From Lamellibrachia satsuma (taxonomy: Eukaryota; Annelida; Polychaeta; Sabellida; Siboglinidae), in contig BSQZ01000001.1 in the NCBI GenBank assembly GCA_033239005.1, positions 8,708,000 to 8,771,999 of the forward strand: 64,000 nt of DNA, written 5' to 3'. Under the pieces are notes generated by a model, which was not told the DNA's origin, did no database searches, and was given only the letters and a program-made list of their open reading frames with translations. Position numbers and translations under genes: made by a program. This document shows, one piece after another, positions 24,201 through 34,176 of the stretch (position 1 is the stretch's first letter; every line of letters starts with the position of its first letter).

Positions 24201-26706
24201 ACAGGTCATCTTGTGTACTAGATCAGTTAGGTGGAGGTCAGTGTTATGTGCAATGTTTAATATGTTTTCCTCTTCTGCATCTGGCTGAATTCAGGCAAGG
24301 ATCAAATCAGCCGTGGACAAATGGTCATGTGGCAACTACGGCTGTATGGGTCATCACTGACCACTGCCAACATCCGTGACCGGATCAGGTCAGTGTCGCA
24401 TAGATCTTCAGATCTCTCACAAACACATAGTCTCTTGCTTCACAATTAAGATCTGTAACATGATCTATATCATTTCTGTAGGTTATCACCGCTGTGACAG
24501 ACTCTTGTTGCTGTTTCCCTTTGGGACAGATACTAAGGTCTGTGACTGTGTTAAGCATCACTCTTTCTGAAAGTACTCGTATTTGTGACATGATCATGAT
24601 GGTATGTATGATGGTATTGTTTGTGTCCAAATATTCCGATTAGGTACAGATGAATGTCTTGCTAGAAACTATGAACCACAGTATTTCTTGTAACAATGTG
24701 AGATCAAAAGATAACCATATATTAATACATTTGTAGTATGGCTGTTTGGATGAGTAGAGTTACAATTTGACTGTGGATGAGTACATTTATACTGTGTCTA
24801 TGAGGATGAGTACAGTTGCAATGTGCCATTGTGGATGAATACTTCTACAATGTGACTGTGTGATGACAACATTTACACTATGTTTGTGTGGATGAGTACA
24901 TTAATTTATAATGTGACTTTGGATGAGTATATTTACACTGCTTGTGTGGAAGAGTACATTTACAATGTGACTGGATGAGTACATTTACACTGTGCCAGTG
25001 TTTATGAGTATATTTACAATGTGCCTGTGTGGATGAGTACATTTACAATGTGACTGTGGTTGAGTAAATTTACACTGTGCCTGTGTGGATGAGTACATTT
25101 ACAATGTGACTGTGGATGAATGTATTTACAATGAGTACATTTACAATGTGACTGTGTGGATGAGTACATTTACAATGTGAGTGTGGATGAGTATATTTAC
25201 AATGTGACTGTGGATGAGTACATTTACAATGTGTCTGTGGATGAGTACATTTACAATGTGACTGTGGATGAGTACATTTACAATGAGTACATTTACAAAG
25301 TGGCTATGGGGAATAGTACATTTGTTGGAAATATCTCATGTGCTGCCTTGACTGTTTGTGAGTTGACCTGTCTGAGAGGTGGGGGAGTTGGTGCCCATGA
25401 ACACTGTATATTTGTCAACAATGTCGCTCTACATTTGTCAGAATGGTGAATGACGCATCAGATGGCAGGTATCTGTATGATAACTTCAGTCTGCCATGCG
25501 ACCCTCCACCGATCCACCACACACACATCAACCCACTGTCGAAGTCCACATTGGAGGTATGTCTTGATACACTTGGTGATCAATGCGTTCATGAACCACC
25601 AGCATGCAATAGGTGGTGTGATGTTATTTAACTCAGCTAACATGTTCTAAAAAATGTTTTTCCCACACTTGTTAAGATTTGGTTCTTGGTTATTATTTTC
25701 ATGCAAATATCTTTCTTTTTAAATATCGACACGGAACATATCCATGGTGCTTTGCATTTAATTTTGGCTGCAAACGGTTTTGCGGTATGTCCAGCCTTGT
25801 GAGAACGTGTAGGAGGCTTCTCAAGGGCACTTACGTAGTTTATGCATGAAATACCACATCCACAAAACTGAATTCTGTTTCATAAAAGACGTTCTGGTTT
25901 TATATCCCACACAATAACTGGTTGTTTATTTCATGTTTTAGCCTAGAAATAGTCAATCTTTCCACCAATTCTCTCATGTGATGTTACTGTATATTCTATA
26001 GAGTCGGATTTGTACTTAATTGTGCATGCTTACTGTATACTCGTGTGAGAGCGGCTAATTGTCCGTCTCGATAGGAGTCTTCCTGTCCCTTATTTGATAC
26101 CTTTGTTATTAACGTTTATGTTTATGCTGTTGTAGACCATGTAATTAGTGATGTGTAAACATCAACTATTACATAATGGAATGTGTAAATTTACTAGCAT
26201 TTTTACCTAACAAAAAAAAATGTTGTCGTTTTTTAAAGGCATTTCTCACATCACCTTTTTTCTGAAGGCATTTCTCACTTTACGTTGCGTTCACGGGTGA
26301 TTCCTTGTTATTACAGATCATCGTGCTCATCTGTTTCTTCTGCGTCATCGTCACTGTGTATGAGTCGCTTGAGTATGTGCTGTGTTACAATGAAGAGAAA
26401 CGTGTCTTCAACCGTCTGAAGCGCCTTGTCGCCATGGCACAACGGCTGGCTTTGACCGACAGTTCTAACAGTGACATGCAGAGCGCTGGTGATGGCAACG
26501 TAGAAACCTGCCAACTTCTCTTGACTTGTGAACCACAGAAACAAAACCCGATCATAGAAGAAGGGTCATGGAAGTGTACCCTTGAGGCGCCTTCTAGTTT
26601 TGCTAGAGGCAGTAAGACAACTGGAGAGAAACTGGTGGTTGCAACACAACCGTCTTGTAAATACTTGGAATTGGCACAGACAGACAGAATAGTGGCTTAT
26701 TCATGA
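10432..26706 (+). CDS. PCSK7: Proprotein convertase subtilisin/kexin type 7 (12 coding exons, 842 aa)
   Basis: A membrane-bound serine endoprotease that cleaves secretory-pathway precursors after basic residues. Coding exons: 10432-11049, 15028-15124, 15885-16173, 16803-17097, 17496-17663, 18346-18453, 19486-19588, 21869-22025, 23103-23197, 24295-24388, 25442-25556, 26317-26706; every junction is GT/AG and every phase fits. Seen in the joined frame: a signal peptide (residues 1-21); a prodomain with a likely autocleavage site after RHIR; a catalytic triad at Asp237 (VVDDG), His277 (HHGTRCAGE) and Ser454 ([11 protein letters not shown]), with oxyanion Asn377 (ASGNGG); a P domain to about residue 690; a hydrophobic segment at 714-735 followed by a charged tail of about 105 residues. 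The PYLASYVSP-like start of the P domain, the ALPC-like pre-membrane segment and the TM helix fit PC7 rather than furin or PC1/2. Human PC7 is 785 aa. The start ATG is chosen because a signal peptide follows it and the in-frame ATG at 10375 lies upstream of a good acceptor (10401-10411). An upstream 5' UTR exon is likely but not identified. Confidence 0.95.
11740..12560 (-). pseudogene. Degraded transposon-associated protein (GHGKGPCD family)
   Basis: On the minus strand near 12080-12210, the frames contain [19 protein letters not shown] and [19 protein letters not shown], with frameshifts between them. This block (SQYRN, then [12 protein letters not shown]) is the hallmark of an uncharacterised protein family that is repetitive in cnidarian and arthropod genomes and is presumed transposon-derived. 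Downstream frames continue to about 11742 without clear homology. It is dead: stops and frameshifts interrupt every segment. Confidence 0.55.
13800..14085 (+). pseudogene. Remnant of a Myb/SANT-like (trihelix) domain
   Basis: Reading through one stop and frameshifts gives [20 protein letters not shown], then [12 protein letters not shown], then an [23 protein letters not shown] segment and [10 protein letters not shown]. The order ([23 protein letters not shown]) fits the SANT-like DNA-binding domain carried by Harbinger transposons and their domesticated relatives. No nuclease partner is visible nearby. Confidence 0.55.
15028..15124 (+). CDS. PCSK7: PCSK7 exon 2: start of catalytic domain, Asp237
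   Basis: Acceptor ATTTCAG|GTGAAC and donor GATG|GTGGGT. Encodes [19 protein letters not shown] and [13 protein letters not shown]; the catalytic aspartate is the first D of DDG. Ends in phase 1. A transposon terminus begins only 9 bp into the following intron. Confidence 0.95.
15133..15420 (+). mobile_element. hAT-like miniature element, GGAATTGG family, copy 1
   Basis: Terminal inverted repeats CAGACTTGGGG...CCCAAGTCTG (15133 and 15420) enclose 288 bp of degenerate AATT-centred words and a core shared with copies at about 20257-20601, 22556-22975 and 44077-44384. The left terminus lies immediately after the first 8 intronic bases of PCSK7 intron 2. The flanking 8-mers (GTGGGTTT and GTTTAGCT) do not match well, so no clean target duplication is claimed. 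Confidence 0.75.
15421..15884 (+). other. PCSK7: Rest of PCSK7 intron 2
   Basis: AT-rich, with short imperfect repeats of a TGTGCAAAATGTAATG type near 15775-15880. Nothing else is recognised. Confidence 0.6.
15885..16173 (+). CDS. PCSK7: PCSK7 exon 3: catalytic domain, His277
   Basis: Acceptor ATGACAG|GATTGG. Encodes residues 239-335, including [33 protein letters not shown] and [20 protein letters not shown], ending NEVYSC plus two bases of Ser335. The donor TGTAG|GTGTGT is weak and is itself the seed of the minisatellite that follows. Confidence 0.95.
16160..16605 (+). repeat. Minisatellite seeded on the PCSK7 exon 3 donor, about 16 units
   Basis: Units of 28-29 bp of the form TGTACAGTTGTAG|GTGTGTA then TGGCAA. 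The first unit spans the real exon/intron boundary. The 16-mer TGTACAGTTGTAGGTG at the boundary recurs exactly at 16305-16320. Most units therefore carry a donor-like AG|GTGTGT or TG|GTGTGT. Confidence 0.9.
16803..17097 (+). CDS. PCSK7: PCSK7 exon 4: substrate-pocket loop and Asn377
   Basis: Acceptor ATTAACAG|CTGGGG. Encodes [17 protein letters not shown] (the subtilisin [12 protein letters not shown] block), [19 protein letters not shown] with the oxyanion-hole Asn, [18 protein letters not shown] and [10 protein letters not shown]. Ends after Ile433 in phase 0 with donor ATT|GTGAGT. Confidence 0.95.
17496..17663 (+). CDS. PCSK7: PCSK7 exon 5: Ser454 block
   Basis: Acceptor CTCCAG|GTGACC and donor AAG|GTGAGT; 56 codons, phase 0 on both sides. 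Encodes [20 protein letters not shown] followed by [15 protein letters not shown], holding the nucleophilic serine, and [14 protein letters not shown]. Confidence 0.96.
17664..18345 (+). other. PCSK7: PCSK7 intron 5 with microsatellites
   Basis: Contains imperfect TGGTTCATAT repeats (about 17890-17960) and a compound CGCA/ACAC/(TA)n microsatellite at about 18120-18300. The (TA)n ends about 45 bp before the next acceptor. Confidence 0.85.
18346..18453 (+). CDS. PCSK7: PCSK7 exon 6: end of catalytic domain
   Basis: Acceptor TTTGTCCAG|GTTGAC and donor AAG|GTGAAG; 36 codons in phase 0. Encodes a segment ending [20 protein letters not shown], the conserved HGFGL(L/M)(N/D)AWRLVNAAK block that links to the P domain. 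Confidence 0.96.
18629..19305. mobile_element. MITE-like element with GGACATAATCCCCC inverted ends
   Basis: The left end (AGGACATAATCCCCCTGGAC, 18629 on) is repeated inverted at the right end (to about 19305, GGGGGATTTTGTCCAGGGGG then TTTATGTCCT). There is no ORF. The interior is interrupted by a tRNA-derived SINE at about 18930-19262. It lies in PCSK7 intron 6. Confidence 0.65.
18930..19262 (+). mobile_element. tRNA-derived SINE
   Basis: The 5' part looks like a tRNA: an A-box-like region near AGTAGAGTCG, a stem-loop around GGCTCTCAATCGAGAG, and a B box GGGTTTGAATCC. Next comes a conserved-type body (ATACGTACCTGGC) and a tail, AAAGCACTTTGAGCAGTCCC then CGTGCTATATACG, ending in a T-rich run. 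It is a retroposon rather than a functional tRNA gene: the acceptor stem does not pair and the body continues. Nested in the 18629-19305 element. Confidence 0.65.
19486..19588 (+). CDS. PCSK7: PCSK7 exon 7: catalytic/P-domain junction
   Basis: Acceptor AATTCCAG|ACATGG and donor GCTG|GTATGT, ending in phase 1. Encodes [20 protein letters not shown] and [14 protein letters not shown], aligning with the W.SVPYLASYVSP start of the PC7 P domain. Confidence 0.88.
19589..20256 (+). other. PCSK7: PCSK7 intron 7, anonymous part
   Basis: A segment at about 19812-19890 (AAGTTACGTAACACC ... CACTGCCAGTATTACGTC) resembles 27098-27170, suggesting a small dispersed repeat. No other feature is seen. Confidence 0.45.
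20257..20601 (+). mobile_element. hAT-like miniature element, GGAATTGG family, copy 2
   Basis: Ends TAATTGACCCCAAGTCTG, matching the right end of copy 1, and shares the core (CATTATGTACCATAATATGC, then an AAAGCTGCT block). The left terminus is degraded. Same orientation as copy 1. Confidence 0.65.
20602..21868 (+). other. PCSK7: PCSK7 intron 7, distal part
   Basis: AT-rich and mostly anonymous. The only structure seen is an exact-looking tandem duplication with a 61-bp period at 21196-21310. Confidence 0.5.
21196..21310. repeat. Two-copy tandem duplication, 61-bp period
   Basis: The block starting GTGATCGGTGAAAGGATGG at 21196 recurs at 21257 with no visible change over about 54 bp, so it is recent. 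Confidence 0.92.
21869..22025 (+). CDS. PCSK7: PCSK7 exon 8: P domain
   Basis: Acceptor TTCTTCAG|TCACAA and donor GACAA|GTGAGT; enters in phase 1 and leaves in phase 2. Encodes [20 protein letters not shown] and [16 protein letters not shown], matching the [20 protein letters not shown]-type strand pair of the P domain. Confidence 0.94.
22026..23102 (+). other. PCSK7: PCSK7 intron 8
   Basis: Contains a GA-rich run (22250-22305), a miniature element (22556-22975) and otherwise AT-rich anonymous sequence. Confidence 0.6.
22556..22975 (-). mobile_element. hAT-like miniature element, GGAATTGG family, copy 3
   Basis: Reverse orientation relative to copies 1 and 2. It shares ACTTGGGATCAATTACAATA, CAGAGCAAC, an AGCAGCTTTATTTAATTTC-type core and repeated CAATTCCAATTAC words. 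The right terminus is degraded. Confidence 0.65.
23103..23197 (+). CDS. PCSK7: PCSK7 exon 9: P domain, [11 protein letters not shown]
   Basis: Acceptor ACTTGCAG|AAGTGA and donor AAAG|GTGGGT. Encodes [20 protein letters not shown] and [12 protein letters not shown], the most conserved P-domain block of PC7. Confidence 0.96.
23198..24294 (+). other. PCSK7: PCSK7 intron 9
   Basis: No repeat array and no transposon signature that I recognise. Ordinary AT-rich intron. Confidence 0.6.
24295..24388 (+). CDS. PCSK7: PCSK7 exon 10: end of P domain
   Basis: Acceptor AATTCAG|GCAAGG and donor ATCAG|GTCAGT; enters in phase 1 and leaves in phase 2. Encodes [19 protein letters not shown] then [11 protein letters not shown], matching the RQWQLTLYGS and DIRDRQRL segments of PC7. 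Confidence 0.94.
24760..25320 (+). repeat. Minisatellite in PCSK7 intron 10, unit about 27-30 bp
   Basis: About 20 imperfect units of the form GATGAGTACATTTACAATG followed by TGACTGTG. The later units are more regular. The array ends about 120 bp upstream of exon 11. Confidence 0.93.
25442..25556 (+). CDS. PCSK7: PCSK7 exon 11: juxtamembrane segment
   Basis: Acceptor ATTTGTCAG|AATGG and donor GAG|GTATGT, ending in phase 0. Encodes [20 protein letters not shown] and PLSKSTLE, matching the SGKYLHDDFALPC block and the pre-membrane region of PC7. Confidence 0.94.
25557..26316 (+). other. PCSK7: PCSK7 intron 11
   Basis: Nothing recognisable apart from short poly-A and poly-T runs. Confidence 0.6.
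26317..26706 (+). CDS. PCSK7: PCSK7 exon 12: transmembrane helix and cytoplasmic tail
   Basis: Acceptor TATTACAG|ATCATC; stop codon TGA at 26704-26706. Encodes residues 714-842. The hydrophobic segment [20 protein letters not shown] is followed by VLCY and a charged tail. The cysteines at the membrane/cytosol border fit the palmitoylated cysteines known in mammalian PC7 (inference). I see no convincing AATAAA within the next 200 bp. Confidence 0.93.
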   Translation: MIVLICFFCVIVTVYESLEYVLCYNEEKRVFNRLKRLVAMAQRLALTDSSNSDMQSAGDGNVETCQLLLTCEPQKQNPIIEEGSWKCTLEAPSSFARGSKTTGEKLVVATQPSCKYLELAQTDRIVAYS

Positions 26707-26938
26707 ATGTGCAAGACAACACTTGAGCTGATAATTATTTATGTATATTTCTCACCGCACAAGTGTTTCTCAGCCATAAATATTGCAGGGAATATGACCA
26801 TGTTTATATAATTATGTCCATATAAAATGACATGCATGTTCGAATTGCTATTCATAATTTTATTTCATAAATTATGTTCATCTAATTAACTTTGCCATAA
26901 GGTATTAATTTAATATTAAAAATCAGTTAATCATTCAG

Positions 26939-27046
26939 GTCACTACCAAATGCGGCTATGGTCTCGGTGGAACAGCTTTGTTTTGCGGGGGATTCGTCAG
27001 TTTCGGCGGCGAAGTCCGCACAGCATTCAGCAATAGGCCGTTCGAG
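26939..27046 (+). CDS. Exon-like 108-bp segment, unassigned
   Basis: A GC-richer island between TCATTCAG and GAG|GTACAC, exactly 36 codons, with an open phase-0 reading (KCGYGLGGTALFCGGFVSFG core, glycine-rich and hydrophobic). A second frame is also open. It lies 230 bp after the PCSK7 stop, on the same strand. It could be an alternative terminal exon, an exon of another gene, or chance. No family is recognised. Confidence 0.25.
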
Positions 27047-27718
27047 GTACACATAGTTGTTACAGAAATATTTATCCTATGCATTGATACCAGGTGCTGC
27101 CAAAGTTACGTGACACATGGGCTTATTAATTGTTATAACTGCCAGTAATTCGTCTAAATTTCGAGACACATTCTTCTTCCAAAATACTGCATGTTGAGAC
27201 TATGCAGTATTTTGGAAAAAGAATAAGATTATATATCCCGAAATTTCGACGATGTTTTTTTGTGTATTTGTGTGTATATTTTTGTTTAGTTTTATCCGGG
27301 TGTTTTGTGTGTGCGTGCGTGCGTGTCTGCGTGGGTGCGTGCACGTGTGTACCAGTAATATTTCGGGGGGTTTCTGCCCACGTTGAAGCCACACGCGGAG
27401 AGCAGAACACTTACGCGTAAGCGCGTTGAGAAAACTATTGTAAACCGGTTGATTAAAATCAGAAGCTTTACAAGGCGCCATTCCAACAGTCGTTGCTCCT
27501 GGCGCCGTACGTAATGGTCTTTAAATCAGGTGAGTCTTAAAATGTTTTTTGATAACTCATGGCGCCGTACAAAAATGTCTTAGAAAACAAGTGAGTTTTG
27601 AAATGTGTTTTAAAAACACATGTTAGTATTGATGTCAGCTGTCGTGACAGCCTTGATTGATTACGTATCTGCGATAGAACAAACTGCACGTGTCGTTACA
27701 ATTAGAAAACCCGATGAA
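27047..27718. other. Anonymous stretch with a GTGAGT-containing tandem duplication
   Basis: At about 27502-27625, a roughly 60-bp unit starting TGGCGCCGTAC and containing GTGAGT occurs twice with divergence. A GT/CGTG-rich run lies at 27255-27350. No gene is supported. Confidence 0.5.
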
Positions 27719-29470
<1,752 letters not shown>

Positions 29471-29509
29471 CCCCTCAACTACTACGTTGAAGAGGAGGTT
29501 CAAGGCGTC

Positions 29510-29660
29510 GTGCCCGTGGACAACGCCGTCGTGCCCGCGGACGACGTCGTCGTGCCCGCGGACGACGTCGTCGTGCCCGCGGACACCGTCGTCGTGCCCT
29601 TGGACGACGCAGTCGTGCCCGTGGACGACGTCGTCGTGCCCGTGGACAATGCCTGTCGTG
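29510..29660. repeat. GC-rich minisatellite, 21-bp family
   Basis: Repeats of GACGACGTCGTCGTGCCCG and variants immediately after the LINE 3' end. Strongly CpG-rich compared with the AT-rich surroundings. Confidence 0.9.
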
Positions 29661-29829
29661 GTTACATAATGCGGAATACAACCGAAAAATAAGTGTTACT
29701 GATTACAACGCAATTTCAGCTTCCATTCTCATTGCTATGAAAAGGTAATTTGGTGAATAAACGTTATTAGGCATTGCATACAGCGAAATATATAATGATA
29801 CCATGGAGTATATAGTATTGATTTTGAAA

Positions 29830-31275
29830 CATTAAGCGTATGGTTCTACAAACCATTCTGCTCGGATCCTGATGAGTGTATCTGTACTCCAAGGTCTTTC
29901 TCCATGGTTGCAGTTTAATTTAGTTGATCTCACATAAAGTAGTCGTACTTTGGGTTGTTGCACCCAACATGCAGACAATGACACTTAATAAAGGCATTGA
30001 ATAACATTAGCCACTCCGAACTCCAGTGTAAATGCGTATGCGATCGTTGGTACAATTCTCAAGACTTTACAGTCGTCAGCAAATTTTGAAAGAAAACTAA
30101 CAATGCCAGAATCGGTGTCGTTGATCTATATTATAAACAAGGTGGGTCCTAAGATAGATCCATGTGATACCTCGCTTGTTACATCCTTCCAACTTGACTT
30201 TGATTACAACACGTTGCTTTCTGTTCGTTAACCATGCCTCTGGCCATTCTATTGCCAATGATACCATGGGCAAATCATTTTGACAGTAGACGCTCATCCT
30301 GGACACTGTCAACGGCTTCGTTAAATCGAAGTAGAGCATGTCTACGGGGTATCGCTAGTCCACATAGGACGTTACTTCTTCTAAGAACAATAGTACATTT
30401 GTCTTGCACCTCCTTTTTTGCACGGAATTCATGTTGAGAGTCGGCGATTAGCTTGTGTTTTGAGGTGCTTTTTGATTGCATTCAGCAGTATTGGTTCCAT
30501 TACTTTACAAACTTGTTATGTAAGGCTAACAGGTCGGTAGTTCAGCGGGTTACTTTTCAATCCTTTTTTTAAATTGGCGCTACATGAGCGAACAGCCAAA
30601 ACATTGGTATATCACTTCTAGAAAGACTTCTAAACAGCTAGGAAATAGGTAAGGATATAATGTTGGCAGTCTCTTTCAAAGTGGATAGGTAAATGTTGTC
30701 AGGTCCGGGGATTTTGTCGGATTCAGCTTATTGAATTTTTCTTTAACCATACCTTGAGTGATGTCTTTCAGCTCGTCTGATTCATCAGCCATGAACATCT
30801 GCTTCGGGTTTGATATGTTGTCCAAGTTCTGTTTAGTGAATATAGAAGCAAAACAGTTATTGAAAGCATCTGCTGTGTTAACATCATAGTATTTCCCTGT
30901 TCATAGGTAAGAGGGCCTATGCTCTCTTTGACTTTAGTTTTACTTCTGGCATATTTGTAGAAGGTAGAACATCTTTGGGTCATTCTTGATGTTGTCCCTT
31001 GAATTGGTTGCAATCCTCCTTTCCAATTTTCTCTTCGCCATCTTCACCATTTTGTTGCCCTTCTCTGGAGAGTTTGATGCTTCATGTAATACTGGTGTAA
31101 CTTTGTTTGTTGATAACGTTGCCACCAGTTTAGTCTGTTCTTTCGTACGCTAGATCTCTTTGCTCCACCACAGTGGTTTCTTCACTCCACTTTTTCTAAC
31201 TTTCTTAGGTGTAAATTTATCAACAGCTTCATAAATTTTCTGTTGGAAGAACAGCCAATCTTCCTCTAGTTGGTG
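29830..31275 (-). mobile_element. CR1-like LINE, ORF2 remnant, minus strand
   Basis: Read on the minus strand from 31270: a pre-RT segment with KRKLERRIA and MFYKYARSKTKVKESIGPLT near 30905-31060; NYRPVSLT near 30525-30545; and RT palm remnants with WLTNRKQRVVIKV near 30190-30230. Many stops are present. Its orientation is opposite to 27719-29470, to which its RT is clearly related. Confidence 0.75.
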
Positions 31276-31441
31276 GTGTAGCCTTGGGTCGGGTCTATAT
31301 CAGGCTTACCACTAACTGTTGGATAACTAACTGTCCCATGCATTTTCTCCACAAAGTGACGGGAATGACTAGAGGCATAGATAACACACATACCCAGGGG
31401 CGTCCTTAGGAATTTTTCCAGGGAGGGGCAAGAAAGAAGAA

Positions 31442-31493
<52 letters not shown>

Positions 31494-31640
31494 AAAGTTA
31501 ACATATACTTTGAGCTCACGAATATACGTCCGAAAAAAATCCAGATCCGGGGGGGGGCAAGTGCCCATGCACTTACCACATAATACAACTCTTCTATGAT
31601 ACTGTTCGCACATAATAGACCTTTACCACTTGGAGGGTTT
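31276..31640. mobile_element. Fragment with hAT-like end and (TA)n
   Basis: The sequence from 31395, CAGGGGCGTCCTTAGG, resembles a hAT-type terminus and continues into a GGGAGGGGCAAG motif. A (TA)n tract occupies 31444-31487. A G9 run then GCAAGTGCCC at about 31549-31566 looks like the inverted partner. Part of this stretch (31280-31395) resembles 34385-34640, indicating another dispersed repeat. Confidence 0.45.
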
Positions 31641-32915
31641 GTATCCACTTACAGGTTAATGGGTTAATTTAGACCGTTGGCCTTTGTTGATACCTTAATC
31701 CCAGCCTGTTCCAGTATCGGTCTAATCTGGCTTTGAATTGTGAGACTGTCTTTGCATTAACCACTGCTTGGGGGAGGCCATTCCATTGGTCGATAACTCT
31801 TAGCGAGAAGAAACGTCGCCTAATCTGGAGCCTAGCTCTATGTTTGAATATCTTCTTTGTGTGTTCTCTGGTACGTCATTTCCAGCCTCAACGTGGTCCA
31901 TCCATTTAATATCTTGTAGGTTTCGATTAAGTCTCCTCTCTGATGTCCGCAGTACAGCGAGTAGAGTCCCATGTGTCTTAGTCTCTCTGACGTCGGCCGT
32001 ACAGTGAGCAGAGTCCCATGTGTCTTAATCTTTCACCATAGGCGAGCTTGGCGATGTTGGGCACTAGGTTAGTGGCTCCGTGCTGTACTTTCTCTAAGCT
32101 ATCGATGTCTTTTGGCTAGATTTGGGCTCCATGCCGAGATATTGCACGGCCTTCTTTGAAGCTTTTTTACATTGAATTGATGGCTTCAGGTCACTGGTGA
32201 CCCAGACTCCTACATCTTTTTTTCTTTGGTTGTTGTAAGTTCCACTCTGGCTCTAGACTTACTGGTCATTGTGTTGGTTACGGGTGGTGGTCTCCCTATT
32301 TGCATCAGCTCGCATTTGTCCGCATTGAAATCTAATAGCCAGTCTCTTATCCATTATTCCAAGGTGTCAATGTCGCTTTGAGCTGTTCTCGGTCAGCCTG
32401 GCTCTTGCTTGGTGCACACAGCTTTGTATCATCAGCAAACATTTTATTGCTGTACTGTACCAGGTTCGGGATCTCACTGCCATTGTCCATTCCTTGAAAG
32501 TTTCCAGCAAGTTGGTCAGACAGGACTTGCCCCCCAAGAATCCATGTTGGTCTGGGTTGATGATGTTGTGTTTGTTTAGAAAATCCACAGTGTTCTCTAA
32601 TAATTCATTTCAGAATCTTGCACGCTATGGAGTTGAGGCTAGCTGGATGGTAGTTTGCAGCTTTTAGTCTCGAACCCTCTTTGAATACAGGTGTGACCTG
32701 TCCTGTATCTAGTGACTGTCGAAATATCCAGTACATGGGCTTAGAAAGAATCCTGCTACGTTCTTTCAGCACCCATTGGTGCAGCCCATCTGGGCCCGGT
32801 GCCTTGTTAAGGTGAATTGTTTTGTAGTTTCTTGCGCACCGTGTCTTCTGTGAATGGGATGTCAATCATGCGTTCTTTGGTTCTCTGTTGGAAATCTGGG
32901 ATGGTGGACATATCT
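31641..32915 (-). mobile_element. CR1-like LINE, ORF2 remnant, minus strand
   Basis: On the minus strand from 32910: DIPFTEDTVRKKLQN, then LNKAPGPDGLHQWVLKE, GQVTPVFKEGSRLKAANYHP and SLNSIACKILK (32600-32865). Next comes NKHNIINPDQHGFLGGKSCL at 32500-32590, a DFNADKCE-type palm/thumb segment near 32310-32340, and a 3' end with SQIRPILEQAG near 31710. The bulk of RT subdomains 3-5 is deleted. It is joined to the CGAC repeat at its 5' side. Confidence 0.8.
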
Positions 32916-32917
32916 TC

Positions 32918-32924
32918 ATACACA

Positions 32925-32968
<44 letters not shown>

Positions 32969-33362
32969 GACAGACAAGCATGCAAGCCGACCGACCGACC
33001 GACCGACCGACCGACCGACCGACCGACCGACCGACCGACCGACCGACCGACCGACCGACCGACCGACCGACCGACCGACCGACCGACCGACCGACCGACC
33101 GACCGACCGACCGACCGACCGACCGACCGACCGACCGACCGACCGACCGACCGACCGACCGACCGACCGACCGACCGACCGACCGACCGACCGACCGACC
33201 GACCGACCGACCGACCGACCGACCGACCGACCGACCGACCGACCGACCGACCGAACGAACGAACGAACGAACGAACGACCGACCGACCGACCGACGTACA
33301 CACACGCACGCACGCACGCACGCAGGCACGCACGCACCCACGCACGCACGCATGCACGCATA
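32918..33362. repeat. Nested tetranucleotide tract (CGCA)n-(CGAC)n-(CGCA)n
   Basis: CGCA repeats (about 32920-32966), then an essentially pure CGAC run from about 32988 to 33253, a short GAAC variant run (33254-33277), CGAC again to 33295, and CGCA repeats to about 33358. The symmetric arrangement suggests expansion of CGAC within a CGCA tract. All the long ORFs here (PTDR or SVGR repeats) are artefacts. Confidence 0.97.
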
Positions 33363-34078
33363 AACACTAAATGTCTAAGTACTGGGACCATCCGTGTAGC
33401 TCTTCTCTGGTCAGCCTCCACAGCATCAATGCCATAATGATGCTATGGTTACCAGACTACCACACCGTATTTCAAAGTAGGAAGGACAAGTACGTCCCTT
33501 ATACAGGCGAAGAAAGGTTGTCTTATCTATGTATTGATAAGTACGGCGTATTACACCCAGCAGTTTGTTTGTATTTGACACTGCCTGTTGCACATGTTGC
33601 GTAAATGTTAACTGATCATCAACTTGGATGTCCAGGTCTTTCCCTACGTGGCTACACTCCAGAGGATTTGCACCTGTTGATGTTGTCAAAGTATAGGTAA
33701 ATTCTGGTTGCCCGTGTCCAATTCTTAGAACTTTGCATTTATGTGGGTGAAAGTGTAACTGCCACTTTTCAGCCCAATCCTGTAAACCGTCTATGTCTTT
33801 CTGCAGATTTAAACAATCTTGTCTCGTTGAAGTTTTGCGGTATATTTTTGTGTCATCTACAAAAATCTTCATGTCACATATTACAAAATTAGTTATATCA
33901 TTGACATACAATATAAAAGAATAGGTCCGAGGACACTGCCCTGTGGTATCCTGCTCACAACTTCCGACCAAGAAGATGTTGCTCCATTGACTAATACACG
34001 GTGCTGGCGACAGGTGAGAAATGCTTCAATCCATTTCAGAATGTAGATAAATAATATATATTCTATGGAGTACACATA
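33363..34078 (-). mobile_element. LINE RT fragment with FVDD box, minus strand
   Basis: From 34060 on the minus strand: ILKWIEAFLTCRQHRVLVNG, RIPQGSVLGPILL, YVNDITN, the catalytic box IFVDDTKIY, and WAEKWQLHFHPHKCKVLRIG then ADQRRATRMVPVLRHL at 33345-33410. The protein is more continuous than its neighbours (181 codons open at 33426-33971), so this copy is younger. It is truncated on one side by the tetranucleotide tract and on the other by a (TA)n run. Confidence 0.85.
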
Positions 34079-34093
34079 TTTGATATAGATTTA

Positions 34094-34094
<1 letters not shown>

Positions 34095-34174
<80 letters not shown>
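34095..34174. repeat. (TA)n microsatellite
   Basis: About 39 TA dinucleotides adjoining the LINE fragment. Confidence 0.97.

Positions 34175-34176
<2 letters not shown>

Noticed and set aside
32807..33437. Several ORFs of 145-206 codons with PTDR or SVGR repeats on both strands
   Set aside because: They are translations of the CGAC/CGCA microsatellite in every frame and carry no information beyond the repeat.
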